From: Nocardia gamkensis NBRC 108242
GTDB taxonomy: Bacteria > Actinomycetota > Actinomycetes > Mycobacteriales > Mycobacteriaceae
Assembly (NCBI RefSeq): GCF_001612985.1
Contig: NZ_BDBM01000040.1
Location: 1-64,000 of the forward strand
Direction: 5' to 3'
Length of the DNA: 64,000 bases
The stretch's first letter is position 1. Every line of letters begins with the position of its first letter. Shown piece by piece: positions 25,994 to 35,331 of the stretch. The notes under the pieces were generated by a model. That model was not told the DNA's origin. It was given only the letters and a program-made list of their open reading frames with translations, and did no database searches. Made by a program: the position numbers and the translations under genes.

Positions 25994-27559
25994 ATGAGCG
26001 GCTCGGCCTCAGGACCCTCCCGGCGCACCGTCTTACGCGCCTGCGCACTCGGACTCGTGGCGGCGCCCGCGGTGGCGGCCTGCTCGCCGGGCAACGGCCC
26101 GGCGCTGGTCCGGCAGCGGCCGGTGCTCACCCACGGCGTGGCGGTGGGTGACCCACGCACCGACGGCGCGCTGATCTGGGCCCGCGCCGATCGCCCCGCC
26201 ACGTTGCTCGTGGAAACCGCCGCGACGGACTCGTTCACCGATCCCATGCGCTTCACCGGGCCACTGCTCACCCCGGATTCCGACGGCACCGGCCGGGTGC
26301 GGGTCAACGGCCTGCCCGCGGGACAGCAGGTGCACTACCGGGTGACGCTGCGCGGCGAGGACGGCGCCACCTCCGAACCGGTCACCGGCGTCTTCCGCAC
26401 CGCGCCCACCGCCGCGGCGGACATCCGGCTGCAATGGTCCGGCGACGTCGCGGGTCAGGGCTACGGCATCAACCCGGAACTCGGCGGTATGAGGATCTTC
26501 GCCGCGATGGCCGCCCGCGACCCGCATCTGTTCCTGCACTCCGGTGACTCCATCTACGCCGACGGACCGTTGAAGGAATCGGTCACGCTGCCCGACGGCC
26601 GGGTTTGGCGCAATCTGGTGAGCGAGGCGAAAAGCGCTGTCGCGCAGACCTTGGATCAGTTCCGCGGCAACTACGCCTACAACCTGACCGACGAGAACTA
26701 CCGCCGGTTCAACAGTTCGGTCGCCCAGGTGGTGCAGTGGGACGACCACGAGACGGTGAACAACTGGTACCCCGGCGGACTCGTCGCCGAGTCCAAGGGC
26801 TACACCGAACGCGGCATGGACACTCTCGCCACCCGCTCCTGGCAGGCCTTCCACGAGTGGATGCCGCTGGAACCGCGAGAAGCGGTGGACGGCCGGCTGT
26901 ATCGCAAGATCGCCTACGGTCCGCTGCTGGACGTCTTCGTGCTCGACATGCGCGCGAACAAGGACACCAACGACGTCAACAACGGGCCGAACGGCCGAAT
27001 CCTCGGTCCGGCGCAAACGAAATGGCTGATCGACGGTCTGCGCGAATCCACTGCCACCTGGAAGATCATCGCCAACGACCTGCCGCTGGGCGTGATCGTC
27101 CCGGACGGTGAACAGAAGAACACCACCGCCTTCGAAGGTCCCGCCAACGGCGATCCCGGCGCGCCGTCGGGCCGGGAACGCGAGATCGCCCAGGTGCTGT
27201 CGTCGATCCGGGCGAACAAGGTGGCGAACGTCGTCTGGCTCACCGCCGACGTGCACTACACCGCGGCCCACCGCTATTCGCCCGAGCGCGCGGTCTTCAC
27301 CGACTTCGACGAGTTCTGGGAGTTCGTCTCCGGTCCGCTCAACGCGGGCGCGTTCGGCCCGAATCAGCTGGACGGCACGTTCGGCCCCGAGGCGGTCTAC
27401 GTCCACGCGCCGCCGGTGCAGAACAGCTCGCCGCTGGACGCCTTCCAGCATTTCGGCGAGGTCCGCATCGACGGAAAGTCGAGGGAATTGACCGTCGACC
27501 TGTGCGATGCCGCCGGATCCGTCCTGTTCAGCAAGAGCCTTGCGCCCGCGTCGCGGTGA
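25994..27559 (+). CDS. phoD: PhoD-type alkaline phosphatase, Tat-exported lipoprotein
   Basis: A 521-residue extracytoplasmic phosphatase/phosphodiesterase. The N-terminus has a twin-arginine motif SRRTVLRA and a lipobox ending VAAC, so it is probably Tat-exported and lipid-anchored. A PhoD N-terminal domain is followed by the metallophosphatase domain with WSGDVAG, HSGDSIYAD, WDDHETVNNW and TADVHYTAAH. The family uses Ca and Fe to release phosphate from esters. ATG 25994 is preferred since the Tat motif begins close behind; no obvious Pho box was found. Confidence 0.92.
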   Translation: MSGSASGPSRRTVLRACALGLVAAPAVAACSPGNGPALVRQRPVLTHGVAVGDPRTDGALIWARADRPATLLVETAATDSFTDPMRFTGPLLTPDSDGTGRVRVNGLPAGQQVHYRVTLRGEDGATSEPVTGVFRTAPTAAADIRLQWSGDVAGQGYGINPELGGMRIFAAMAARDPHLFLHSGDSIYADGPLKESVTLPDGRVWRNLVSEAKSAVAQTLDQFRGNYAYNLTDENYRRFNSSVAQVVQWDDHETVNNWYPGGLVAESKGYTERGMDTLATRSWQAFHEWMPLEPREAVDGRLYRKIAYGPLLDVFVLDMRANKDTNDVNNGPNGRILGPAQTKWLIDGLRESTATWKIIANDLPLGVIVPDGEQKNTTAFEGPANGDPGAPSGREREIAQVLSSIRANKVANVVWLTADVHYTAAHRYSPERAVFTDFDEFWEFVSGPLNAGAFGPNQLDGTFGPEAVYVHAPPVQNSSPLDAFQHFGEVRIDGKSRELTVDLCDAAGSVLFSKSLAPASR

Positions 27560-27598
27560 CTCCCGGATTCGGGGAAGCGGGGCGGGCCGCGCTGTGGT

Positions 27599-27604
27599 TA
27601 GCTT
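27599..27604 (+). promoter_or_regulatory. -10 box of FAD oxidase (leaderless)
   Basis: TAGCTT, 7 nt before ATG 27612; no Shine-Dalgarno. Confidence 0.5.
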
Positions 27605-27611
27605 TTGGGCC

Positions 27612-28895
27612 ATGAGCACGCCGCAAACTGTCTCCAACGCCGAGGAATACCTCCCTCGCGATACCGCCGATGTCGTTCGCACGGTGCGGGATTCACGCGG
27701 GCGAACGGAACGGCTGATGGTACGCGGCGGCGAACTGCTGGACGAGGGGCTCACGCTGCCCGCCCAGCCGACCGTGGTGTCGCTGCGCCGGATGAACCAG
27801 GTGCTGGACATCAACCTGGGCAGGCGCACCGTCCGGGTGCAAGCGGGCGCCAAATTGTCCGACATCGACCGCAGGCTCGGCGCCCACGGCCTCGGCCTGC
27901 CGATCGTCGGCGACCACCGCGACATCACCGCGGGCGGCTTCGCCTCGGTCGGCGGCGTCAGCGCGGCCTCGCACAAGCACGGCCTGTTCATCGACCAGAT
28001 CGTCGATCTGGAGTACGTGGACACCGACGGGCGTATCGGCACCTGCGGGCGCACCCACCACACCGAGCGATTCCAGCGCGTCCTCGGCGCGGGCGGTCGC
28101 GCGGGCATCATCACCGCGCTCACCCTGGACGCCATCGAGATCGACAAGGAGCACACCTGGCTGACCACCGACGCCGACCGGTTCCTCGACTTCGATTCCT
28201 TCGTCGAGCACGCCTACGCCGAGATCACCCGGCCCGGCAACGCCGAACTACAGGTCGGCCGCTGGGTCGACACCGCGCCGCTGAAGGTGGCGCGTCCGGT
28301 CGGCACCGGCCACGTGCAATTGGGCACCGTGCGCTTCGGGCAGTGGTCGAGCCTGTACCCCACCGCGCCCACCCGGGGACTGCGAGCCCGGCGCGAGGTC
28401 GGGTCGCGGGCACGGAAATCGCTGGGCGCCATCGCCTCGGCCGCGCCCGGCAAGGCGGGCATGCCGGTGCGCAACGCGGCCGCGGGCGCGGTGCTGTTCG
28501 CGCCGAAGGTACAGACCCTGCGCGATGCCGAGTATCTGGCCGATACAGCGCTCAGTTCGTCCGAGCGTGGTCCCGCCTACCGGGTGGGCGTTTTCGCGCC
28601 CCTGTCGAGCTATGCGTCGGTGTTCTACCGCCTGCACGACCTGTTCTCGGGCCATCGGGAACGCACCGGCTGCTTCACCGTCATCTCGGCGATGACCTAC
28701 GGCGTGCGCTCGCGCTACCTGCGCGCGGAATCCGCCGCCCGCGGCCTGCCCCCCGAAGACCACGGCCTGATCACCTTCACCTGCCGCCTGCGCCCCGCCG
28801 CCCTGCCCTCGGAACTGCTGCGCGACATCGTCTCCGGCATCGAGGAGATCTGCCGCTCGGAGAACGCGCTGCGGTACGAGGGCGGCAACGGCTGA
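27612..28895 (+). CDS. FAD-binding oxidoreductase (PCMH/VAO type)
   Basis: A 427-residue protein with an N-terminal PCMH FAD-binding domain: VRVQAGAKLSDIDRRL, then GLGLPIVGDHRDITAGGFASVGG, which carries the flavin-binding glycine pattern. The C-terminal half has no recognised substrate domain and ends after an alpha/beta stretch. Substrate unknown; decaprenyl-ribose oxidases and GMC-unrelated VAO enzymes are the nearest type. Probably leaderless. Downstream an 18-bp terminator closes the opposite ctaC-ctaF unit. Confidence 0.85.
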   Translation: MSTPQTVSNAEEYLPRDTADVVRTVRDSRGRTERLMVRGGELLDEGLTLPAQPTVVSLRRMNQVLDINLGRRTVRVQAGAKLSDIDRRLGAHGLGLPIVGDHRDITAGGFASVGGVSAASHKHGLFIDQIVDLEYVDTDGRIGTCGRTHHTERFQRVLGAGGRAGIITALTLDAIEIDKEHTWLTTDADRFLDFDSFVEHAYAEITRPGNAELQVGRWVDTAPLKVARPVGTGHVQLGTVRFGQWSSLYPTAPTRGLRARREVGSRARKSLGAIASAAPGKAGMPVRNAAAGAVLFAPKVQTLRDAEYLADTALSSSERGPAYRVGVFAPLSSYASVFYRLHDLFSGHRERTGCFTVISAMTYGVRSRYLRAESAARGLPPEDHGLITFTCRLRPAALPSELLRDIVSGIEEICRSENALRYEGGNG

Positions 28896-29010
28896 CGCAG
28901 GCCGCTCGCCGCGATCCCTCGCCACGAATCCGTAGCACCGCACCCTGCCTGCGTCGCAACGCCGGTGCTACGGAGATCCTGGCCGCGTCCGGCCCGCCGA
29001 GTCCCCCATA

Positions 29011-29049
29011 CGCGAAACGCCCCACCGGATTCCGGTGGGGCGTTTCGCG
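29011..29049. terminator. Terminator between FAD oxidase and ctaF
   Basis: Perfect 18-bp stem (29011-29028 with 29032-29049, arm CGCGAAACGCCCCACCGG) and loop ATT. It lies 10 nt past the ctaF stop, between convergent genes. Confidence 0.88.
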
Positions 29050-29059
29050 AGTCGACAGG

Positions 29060-29476
29060 TCAGTGCTTTTCCGGCCCGAGGTAGTACTCGAACACCAGAC
29101 CGGCGGCGGCCGCGAGCACGCAGACGACGCCGATGCCGATCAGCCAGAACTGGAAGAACGCCAGGCCGAGGGCGGTCACCGAACCGGCGGCGGCCAGGGT
29201 GATCGGCCAGAAGCTGCCGGGTGAGAAGAAGCCCAGGTCGCCGGCACCGTCCACGATCTCGGCGTCCTCGTAGTCCTCGGGGCGCAGGTCGAGACGACGG
29301 GCGACGAACCGGAAGTAGGTGCCGATGATCAGCGACAGGCCCGCGGTCAGCACGGTGGCCGTGGTACCCGCCCACTCGACGCCGGTGCGCGACTGGCCGG
29401 TGAAGAAGCCGTAGACCACCGCCACGATGATGAAGAACACCGTGAGCAGTTCGAAAATCCGCGCTTCGATCTTCAT
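29060..29476 (-). CDS. ctaF: Cytochrome c oxidase subunit IV (actinobacterial)
   Basis: A 138-residue membrane protein with four predicted helices, the fourth subunit of the actinobacterial aa3 oxidase (Rv2199c type). MKIEARIFELLTVFFIIVAVVY at the start and FYFRF-like loop TYFRFVARRLDLRPEDYED are family marks; the ending EYYLGPEKH is typical. It starts 14 nt after ctaC and is cotranscribed with it. Confidence 0.95.
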   Translation of the reverse strand: MKIEARIFELLTVFFIIVAVVYGFFTGQSRTGVEWAGTTATVLTAGLSLIIGTYFRFVARRLDLRPEDYEDAEIVDGAGDLGFFSPGSFWPITLAAAGSVTALGLAFFQFWLIGIGVVCVLAAAAGLVFEYYLGPEKH

Positions 29477-29490
29477 GTCAGATCAAATCC

Positions 29491-30582
29491 TCACTTGCTC
29501 TCGGCCGAGGCCGCGCTCTTGGTGTCGCGCCTGGTGTTGAACGGCGTGGTGGACGTGGCGACGGGGGACTCACCGATGGCCTCCAGCGCCTCGGCGTTGG
29601 TCTTGCCCGCCTGGCGCGCGTCCAGGTACTTGGTGAACTTCTCCGGCGTGACCGCGCGGACCTCGAAATTCATCATCGAGTGGAAGGTGCCGCACATCTC
29701 GGCGCAGCGGCCGACGAACGCGCCCTCCTTCTCGATCTTGGTGATCTGGAAGACGTTGTCGGAGTGGTTTTCCTTCGGGTTGGGCATCACGTCGCGCTTG
29801 AACAGGAACTCCGGCACCCAGAAGGCGTGGATCACGTCGGCGGCGGCGAGCTGGAACTCGATGACCTTGCCGGTCGGCAGCACCAGCACCGGGATCTCGT
29901 TGCTCGAGCCGATCGTCTCGACCTTGTCGTAGTGCAGGTAGGACAGGATGTCGTTCTCCGGCTTGCCGTGCACCGGGCCCGGCTGCGGGTGGCCGTCCTT
30001 GGTCCGCTCCTCGTACTGCTCGAGCTGCTCCTGGTTCACCGTCTCGCGCGCGGTGTCGATGCCGTCGAACTTGTAGCCGTCCTTGAAGTCGACTTCGCGG
30101 TAACCGAACTTCCAGTTCCACTGGAAGGCCGTCACGTCGACGGTGACATCGGGGTCGGCCACCTTCTCGTGCACGTAGTTCTGCACGACCACGGTGAAGT
30201 AGAACAGCACGGCGATGATGACGAACGGGATCGCCGTGTAGGTCAGCTCCAGCGGCACGTTGTAGCCGGTCTGGCGCGGGAACTCCGGGGAGTCCGCCTT
30301 CTTGCGGTGGAACGCGACGGTCCAGAAGGTCAGGCCCCAGACCAGCACGCCCATCGCCAGCGCGGCGATGACCGACCAGGTCCACAGTTCCCGCATCCGG
30401 GTGGCCTGCGGCGTAATACCCGACGGCCAGCCGAACCGCAGCCAAACATTGTCGATCGAGCAGCCCGAGACGAGCAGCGCGGTGATCCCCAAGGACACCG
30501 CCAGCCCGGCCCGCCGAAGGATGCGGCCCTGCCGACCCCGGGCGGGTCGTGCCCCGATCTCTTCGCTCGCCTTGTGCGCCAC
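29491..30582 (-). CDS. ctaC: Cytochrome c oxidase subunit II
   Basis: CuA-bearing subunit that receives electrons from QcrC. The protein has a lipobox LLVSGC after the first hydrophobic segment, two membrane helices (near WTWSVIAALAMGVLVWG and FVIIAVLFYFTVVV), and the CuA site built from HAFWVPEF and CAEMCGTFHSMM. The frame is open to ATG 30609; AGGAAG followed by 8 nt supports GTG 30582, while GTG 30588 is also possible. Cotranscribed with ctaF and divergent from asnB, as in mycobacteria. Confidence 0.94.
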   Translation of the reverse strand: MAHKASEEIGARPARGRQGRILRRAGLAVSLGITALLVSGCSIDNVWLRFGWPSGITPQATRMRELWTWSVIAALAMGVLVWGLTFWTVAFHRKKADSPEFPRQTGYNVPLELTYTAIPFVIIAVLFYFTVVVQNYVHEKVADPDVTVDVTAFQWNWKFGYREVDFKDGYKFDGIDTARETVNQEQLEQYEERTKDGHPQPGPVHGKPENDILSYLHYDKVETIGSSNEIPVLVLPTGKVIEFQLAAADVIHAFWVPEFLFKRDVMPNPKENHSDNVFQITKIEKEGAFVGRCAEMCGTFHSMMNFEVRAVTPEKFTKYLDARQAGKTNAEALEAIGESPVATSTTPFNTRRDTKSAASAESK

Positions 30583-30946
30583 GCTCACGCCTTCCTGGTC
30601 GCCACACATTCCGACAGTGCATCGTTCGGGGCTGCGATAGGCCCCGACGATACGTCCTAAGCTCGTTCAGGACGCCCTCCGGGCCAGCGCATTGCGCGCG
30701 GGTCGCCTGAGAGAGACCTGAGTACTACGCAGCGTAGACCAAACGCACCCCCGGTTCGTCGTCGGGTCGGCTTCGGCACCTCACCGAGCGCGCACCGATC
30801 ACCGTCACCAGCGATTCCGCCCCGGACGTGGTGCGCACGACGCGCGGATCCCGTGGGTGCGGCATACTCGGACACTAGATTTCGCCCCCTTGCGCCCCAT
30901 CCGGTGCGCGCGTATCCCGACTGTGAGAAATGAGGTTGCCGACGCC
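30583..30946. other. Divergent ctaC/asnB control region
   Basis: Non-coding stretch of about 360 nt between the ctaC and asnB starts. It must contain both promoters; TAGATT near 30877 is a possible asnB -10 box with a leader of roughly 60 nt. No operator or riboswitch was recognised. Confidence 0.4.
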
Positions 30947-32890
30947 GTGTGTGGACTGCTCGGATTCCTGGCATCTGACGAGGCGGCACCTGGCACGGTG
31001 GAGCAGGTCTACGAAGCCTTGCACTGTGTGCGTCACCGCGGCCCGGACGAGCGCGGCACCTGGCACGACGACCAGGTGATCTTCGGCTTCAACCGCCTCT
31101 CGATCATCGACATCGAGCACTCGCACCAGCCGCTGCGCTGGGGCCCGCCCGAGCAGCCCGACCGCTACGCGCTCACCTTCAACGGCGAGATCTACAACTA
31201 CCTGGAGCTGCGCGCCGAACTCGCCGAGGCGCACGCCGCCGAGTTCCCGGACGGGAAGATGTTCCACACGGAAGGCGACAGCGAGGCCATCGTCGCGGCG
31301 TTCCACTACTGGGGCCCCGAGGCGGTGCGGCGGCTGCGCGGCATGTTCGCCTTCGCGATCTGGGACACCGAGACCAAGGACCTGTTCCTCGCGCGCGACC
31401 CGTTCGGCATCAAGCCGCTGTTCCTGGCCACCGGGCCGGGCGGCACCGCGTTCGGGAGCGAGAAGAAGAGCCTGCTGGAACTGCTGCCCGCGCTGAAGCT
31501 GAGCGACGCGCTGGACCCGCGGGCGCTGGAGCACTACACCGTGCTCCAGTACGTGCCGGAACCGGAGACGCTGCACAAGGACGTGCGCAGGCTGGAATCC
31601 GGCAGCTACGCCACCGTGCGGCCCGGTGCGGCTCCGGTCGTCACCCGGTATTTCACCCCGAAGTTCCCGGTGCGCCCGTTCACCCCCGGTTCGGCGACGG
31701 CGCGCTACCGCGAGATCGCCGCGGCGCTCGAGGACTCCGTCGCCAAGCACATGCGCGCCGACGTGACGGTCGGCTCGTTCCTGTCCGGCGGCATCGACTC
31801 CACCGCGGTGGCCGCGCTGGCCATGCGGCACAACCCGAAGCTGATCACGTTCACCACCGGGTTCGAGCGGGAGGGCTACTCGGAGGTCGATGTCGCCGCC
31901 GAGAGCGCCGAGGCGATCGGCGCGCGCCACGTGGTGAAGGTGGTCTCCCCTGCCGAGTTCGCCCAGGCGATCCCCGAGATCGTCTGGTACCTCGACGACC
32001 CGGTGGCCGATCCGGCGCTGGTCCCGCTGTATTTCGTCGCCAAGGAGGCGCGCAAGCACGTCAAGGTGGTGCTCTCCGGTGAGGGCGCCGACGAGCTGTT
32101 CGGCGGATACACCATCTACCGCGAGCCGCTGTCGTTGCGGCCTTTCGAGAAGCTGCCCCGCGGCCTGCGCAGGCTGGCGGGCAAGCTGTCGGAGCGGATC
32201 CCGGAAGGCACCAGGGGCAAGAGCCTGCTGCACCGCGGCTCGCTCACCCTGGAGGAGCGCTACTACGGCAACGCGCGCAGCTTCAGCGACGCCCAGCTGC
32301 GCGCCGTGCTGCGCGAGTTCCGGCCGGAGTGGACCCATCAGGACGTCACCGCGCCGCTGTACGCCCAGTCGCGCGGCTGGGACCCGGTGGCCCGGATGCA
32401 GCACCTCGACCTGTTCACCTGGCTGCGCGGCGACATCCTGGTCAAGGCCGACAAGATGACCATGGCGAACTCGCTGGAACTGCGCGTGCCGTTCCTGGAC
32501 ACCGAGGTGCTGAAGGCGGCCGAGGGGCTGCCGTTCGATCAGAAGATCACCAAGGAGACCACGAAGTACGCGCTGCGCCAGGCGCTGGAGGGCATCGTGC
32601 CCCCGCACGTGCTGCATCGCGCCAAGCTCGGCTTCCCGGTCCCGCTGCGGCACTGGCTGCGCGGCACCGAACTCTACGACTGGGCACAGCAGCAGATCGC
32701 CGAGTCCCAGACGGGCCACCTGCTGAACAAGCCCGCGATCAGCGAGATGCTGGTCGCGCACCGGGCCGGAACCGCCGATCACAGCCGCAGGCTGTGGACC
32801 TTGCTGGTGTTCATGGTGTGGCACGGCATCTTCGTCGAGGACCGGATCAAGCCGGAGATCCAGGAACCCGCGTACCCCGTTTCGCTGTAG
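30947..32890 (+). CDS. asnB: Glutamine-dependent amidotransferase AsnB/LtsA type
   Basis: A 647-residue class II glutamine amidotransferase. After the GTG the second residue is Cys (CGLLGFLA), the N-terminal nucleophile freed by Met removal, which proves the start although the frame is open to 30857. The glutaminase domain shows RHRGPDERGTWH and the synthetase domain SGGIDSTAVAAL (PP-loop), LSGEGADELFGGY and KADKMTMANSLELRVPFLD. In corynebacteria and mycobacteria this subgroup amidates the diaminopimelate of peptidoglycan rather than making free asparagine; I infer the same here. A perfect palindrome ends the transcript. Confidence 0.94.
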   Translation: MCGLLGFLASDEAAPGTVEQVYEALHCVRHRGPDERGTWHDDQVIFGFNRLSIIDIEHSHQPLRWGPPEQPDRYALTFNGEIYNYLELRAELAEAHAAEFPDGKMFHTEGDSEAIVAAFHYWGPEAVRRLRGMFAFAIWDTETKDLFLARDPFGIKPLFLATGPGGTAFGSEKKSLLELLPALKLSDALDPRALEHYTVLQYVPEPETLHKDVRRLESGSYATVRPGAAPVVTRYFTPKFPVRPFTPGSATARYREIAAALEDSVAKHMRADVTVGSFLSGGIDSTAVAALAMRHNPKLITFTTGFEREGYSEVDVAAESAEAIGARHVVKVVSPAEFAQAIPEIVWYLDDPVADPALVPLYFVAKEARKHVKVVLSGEGADELFGGYTIYREPLSLRPFEKLPRGLRRLAGKLSERIPEGTRGKSLLHRGSLTLEERYYGNARSFSDAQLRAVLREFRPEWTHQDVTAPLYAQSRGWDPVARMQHLDLFTWLRGDILVKADKMTMANSLELRVPFLDTEVLKAAEGLPFDQKITKETTKYALRQALEGIVPPHVLHRAKLGFPVPLRHWLRGTELYDWAQQQIAESQTGHLLNKPAISEMLVAHRAGTADHSRRLWTLLVFMVWHGIFVEDRIKPEIQEPAYPVSL

Positions 32891-32902
32891 CGCGCGAACA
32901 TG

Positions 32903-32938
32903 CGAAAGGCGCGCACCCGGCCGGGTGCGCGCCTTTCG
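32903..32938. terminator. Bidirectional terminator asnB/adoK
   Basis: Perfect 36-nt palindrome, each arm CGAAAGGCGCGCACCCGG or its complement, between convergent asnB and the kinase gene. Confidence 0.88.
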
Positions 32939-32947
32939 TCGTGACGA

Positions 32948-33916
32948 TCAGAGCAGGGTCTTGATGTCCGCGGCGGACTCCGGGCCGTAGGCCTGCGTGA
33001 GGCGCTCCAGCGCGGACTCTTTGCTCAGCGTCCACTCCTGGGTGCCCATGGTCTCCAGGACGAGCACGGCGATCAGCGAGCCGAGCTGCGCGGAACGCTC
33101 CAGGCTCAGCCCGGCGGTGTGCGCGGTGAGGAAGCCGGCGCGGAAGGCATCGCCGACACCGGTCGGCTCGACCTTCTCGACCTCGGGTACGACGCCGACG
33201 GTCACCTCGCTGCCGTCGCGGTCGACGATCCGCACGCCTTCCGCGCCCAGGGTGGTGACGCGGACGCCGACCTTCTGGGCGACCTCCTCCTCGCTCAGAC
33301 CGGTCTTCTGCAGCAGCAGCGCCCACTCGTACTTGTTCGTGAAGAGGTACGCGGCGCCATCGATGAGCTGCACCGACTGGTCGCCGTCCAGCCTGGCCAG
33401 CTGCTGGGAGGGATCGGCGGCGAACGGGATGCCGAGTTCACGGCACTCGGCGGTGTGCCGCAGCATCGCCTCGGGGTCGTTGGCGCCGACCAGGACGAGA
33501 TCCAGGTCCCTGGTCTCGGCGAGTTCCGCGATGGAGATGTCGCGGGCCTCGCTCATAGCGCCGGGGTAGAACGACGCGATCTGGGCCATGTCGTCGTCGG
33601 TGGTGCAGACGAAACGCGCGGTGTGGGCGCGCTCGGACACCAGCACCGTGGAGCAGTCGACGCCGTGCTTCTCCAGCCAGGCGCGATACTCGCCGAAGTC
33701 GGCGCCGACGGCACCGACGAGCAAGGGGGTGCGATTGAGCAGGCCCATGGCGTAGGCGATGTTGCCACCGACGCCACCGCGACGGATCTGCAGATCATCG
33801 ACGAGGAAGCTCAGCGACACGTGGTCGAGCTGATCGGCCAGCAGTACGTCGGCGAACCGTCCGGGGAAGCGCATGAGGTGGTCGGTCGCAATGGACGCGG
33901 AAACGGCTATGGACAC
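32948..33916 (-). CDS. adoK: Adenosine kinase (PfkB family)
   Basis: A 322-residue PfkB-family kinase matching Rv2202c, first called a carbohydrate kinase and shown in M. tuberculosis to be an adenosine kinase in purine salvage. Visible are the glycine-rich RRGGVGGNIAYAMGLL near the N-terminus and the catalytic EPTGVGDAFRAGFL (aspartate base in GVGD). GTG 33916 is preceded by GAAGGG with 9 nt spacing. Substrate assignment rests on orthology. Confidence 0.92.
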   Translation of the reverse strand: MSIAVSASIATDHLMRFPGRFADVLLADQLDHVSLSFLVDDLQIRRGGVGGNIAYAMGLLNRTPLLVGAVGADFGEYRAWLEKHGVDCSTVLVSERAHTARFVCTTDDDMAQIASFYPGAMSEARDISIAELAETRDLDLVLVGANDPEAMLRHTAECRELGIPFAADPSQQLARLDGDQSVQLIDGAAYLFTNKYEWALLLQKTGLSEEEVAQKVGVRVTTLGAEGVRIVDRDGSEVTVGVVPEVEKVEPTGVGDAFRAGFLTAHTAGLSLERSAQLGSLIAVLVLETMGTQEWTLSKESALERLTQAYGPESAADIKTLL

Positions 33917-34108
33917 GTGGCTGGGCCCTTCAACTGTAGGCGGCAGGCGGTCAAGACCGGGACGACAAAGGTCCCGGTCTCACCGTAGCGGATCCGCCGC
34001 ACCGATCCGGGCGCAGCCGCGCACCTACATGTCCGGACGGGACAACCGATTTCGCGAGCCCACGTCACCCGACTCGCATGGCCCGAAGGCCCGGAGCGGC
34101 GGCCGGTC

Positions 34109-34459
34109 TCAGTTGAAGGAGTCGCCGCAGGCGCAGGAGCCGGTGGCGTTCGGGTTGTCGATGGTGAAGCCCTGCTTCTCGATGGTGTCGACGAAGTCGA
34201 TCGAGGCGCCCTGCACGTACGGCGCGCTCATCCGGTCGACGGCCAGCGTGACACCCGCGAAGTCGACGGTGAGGTCGCCGTCGAGCGAGCGGTCGTCGAA
34301 GAACAGCTGGTAGCGCAGGCCGGCACAACCACCCGGCTGCACCGCGATCCGCAGCGCCAGGTCGTCGCGTCCCTCCTGGTCCAGCAGTGCCTTCGCCTTC
34401 GCGGCGGCGGCGTCGGTCAGACTCACACCGTGGGTGGCGGTCTCGTTCTGCACAGTCAT
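34109..34459 (-). CDS. erpA: HesB/ErpA-type iron-sulfur carrier
   Basis: A 116-residue A-type Fe-S carrier (Rv2204c). The three conserved cysteines are C45 (GGCAGLRY), C109 and C111 (SCACGDSF). It delivers clusters to apo-proteins, possibly LipA and the Rieske protein in this window. GAGGAG stands 5 nt before ATG 34459. In M. tuberculosis a glycerate kinase gene (Rv2205c) follows; it is absent here. Confidence 0.93.
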   Translation of the reverse strand: MTVQNETATHGVSLTDAAAAKAKALLDQEGRDDLALRIAVQPGGCAGLRYQLFFDDRSLDGDLTVDFAGVTLAVDRMSAPYVQGASIDFVDTIEKQGFTIDNPNATGSCACGDSFN

Positions 34460-34642
34460 GAACTCTCCTCGAGGAACCTGTGGTCTACCCGAACAGCGCA
34501 CGGGGTCGTGTCGGTCAACACCACTCGGCCGGCTGCTATTCCTCCATCTTGCCACCACCCGATCCGCGGTGACACGCAACCTGCGTGACACCGCACACTC
34601 CGGGCGAATCGGACCGCATTTCTCGCCGCGCTACCCATCGAA

Positions 34643-34648
34643 TAGCCT
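34643..34648 (+). promoter_or_regulatory. -10 box of DUF3043 gene (leaderless)
   Basis: TAGCCT, 7 nt before GTG 34656; no Shine-Dalgarno. Confidence 0.5.
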
Positions 34649-34655
34649 GGTCTGT

Positions 34656-35327
34656 GTGAAGTTGTTCCGTCGCGGCGAGTCCAGCAGCACCGACGCGACC
34701 GCCGAATCGACGGTGGTCACGGACGGTGGCTCGGCCGCGGGCACCACCCGCGCGGCGGCCACGGCCACCGCGGGCAAGGGCCGCCCCACCCCGAAACGCC
34801 GTGACGCACAAGGCAAGCGCCGTGGCCCGATAGCGCCCGCTCCGCTCACCGCGAAGGAGGCCCGCGCCCGCCGCAAGGCCACGCGGGGCACCAGGGCGGA
34901 ACGCAAGGCCGCGTCCGCCAGACGGCGCGAGGCCGCCGCGGATCGACGGGAACGCATGCTCGCGGGCGAGGACAAATACCTGCCGCCCCGCGACCAGGGC
35001 CCGGTCCGGGCATTCGTGCGCGACATCGTCGACGCCCGGCGCAACCTGGTCGGCCTGTTCATGCCGATGGCGCTGGTGCTGATCCTGTCGATGTTCGTCG
35101 CGCCCGCGCTGCAGACCATCGTCACCCTGGCCATGCTGGTGATGATGCTGTTCATGGGCGTCGAGGGCGTGCTGCTCGGCCGGGTGGTGAACAACCGGGT
35201 CAGGGAGCGTTTCCCGGAGACCACCGACGGCGGGTACCGGCTGGGCTGGTACGCATTCGTCCGCGCCTCACAGATCCGCAAGATGCGCGCCCCCAAGCCG
35301 CGCGTCAGCCCCGGCGACGCTGTGTAG
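34656..35327 (+). CDS. DUF3043 membrane protein (Rv2206-like)
   Basis: A 223-residue protein of the actinobacterial DUF3043 family. A basic, low-complexity N-terminal half (about 1-110, rich in Arg, Lys, Ala) is followed by two membrane helices (LFMPMALVLILSMFVAPAL and IVTLAMLVMMLFMGVEGVLLG) and a short basic tail. The function of the family is unknown. GTG 34656 is the start. The hairpin of repeat copy 4 begins 5 nt after its stop and probably ends the transcript. Confidence 0.87.
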   Translation: MKLFRRGESSSTDATAESTVVTDGGSAAGTTRAAATATAGKGRPTPKRRDAQGKRRGPIAPAPLTAKEARARRKATRGTRAERKAASARRREAAADRRERMLAGEDKYLPPRDQGPVRAFVRDIVDARRNLVGLFMPMALVLILSMFVAPALQTIVTLAMLVMMLFMGVEGVLLGRVVNNRVRERFPETTDGGYRLGWYAFVRASQIRKMRAPKPRVSPGDAV

Positions 35328-35331
35328 TTTT

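Noticed and set aside
26033..28168. 711-residue minus-strand frame across phoD and the FAD oxidase gene
   Set aside because: Spans two real genes and their gap; composition is typical of antisense frames in G/C-third-position genes.
30857..30946. Extended asnB start at 30857
   Set aside because: Class II amidotransferases need Cys at position 2; only GTG 30947 supplies it.
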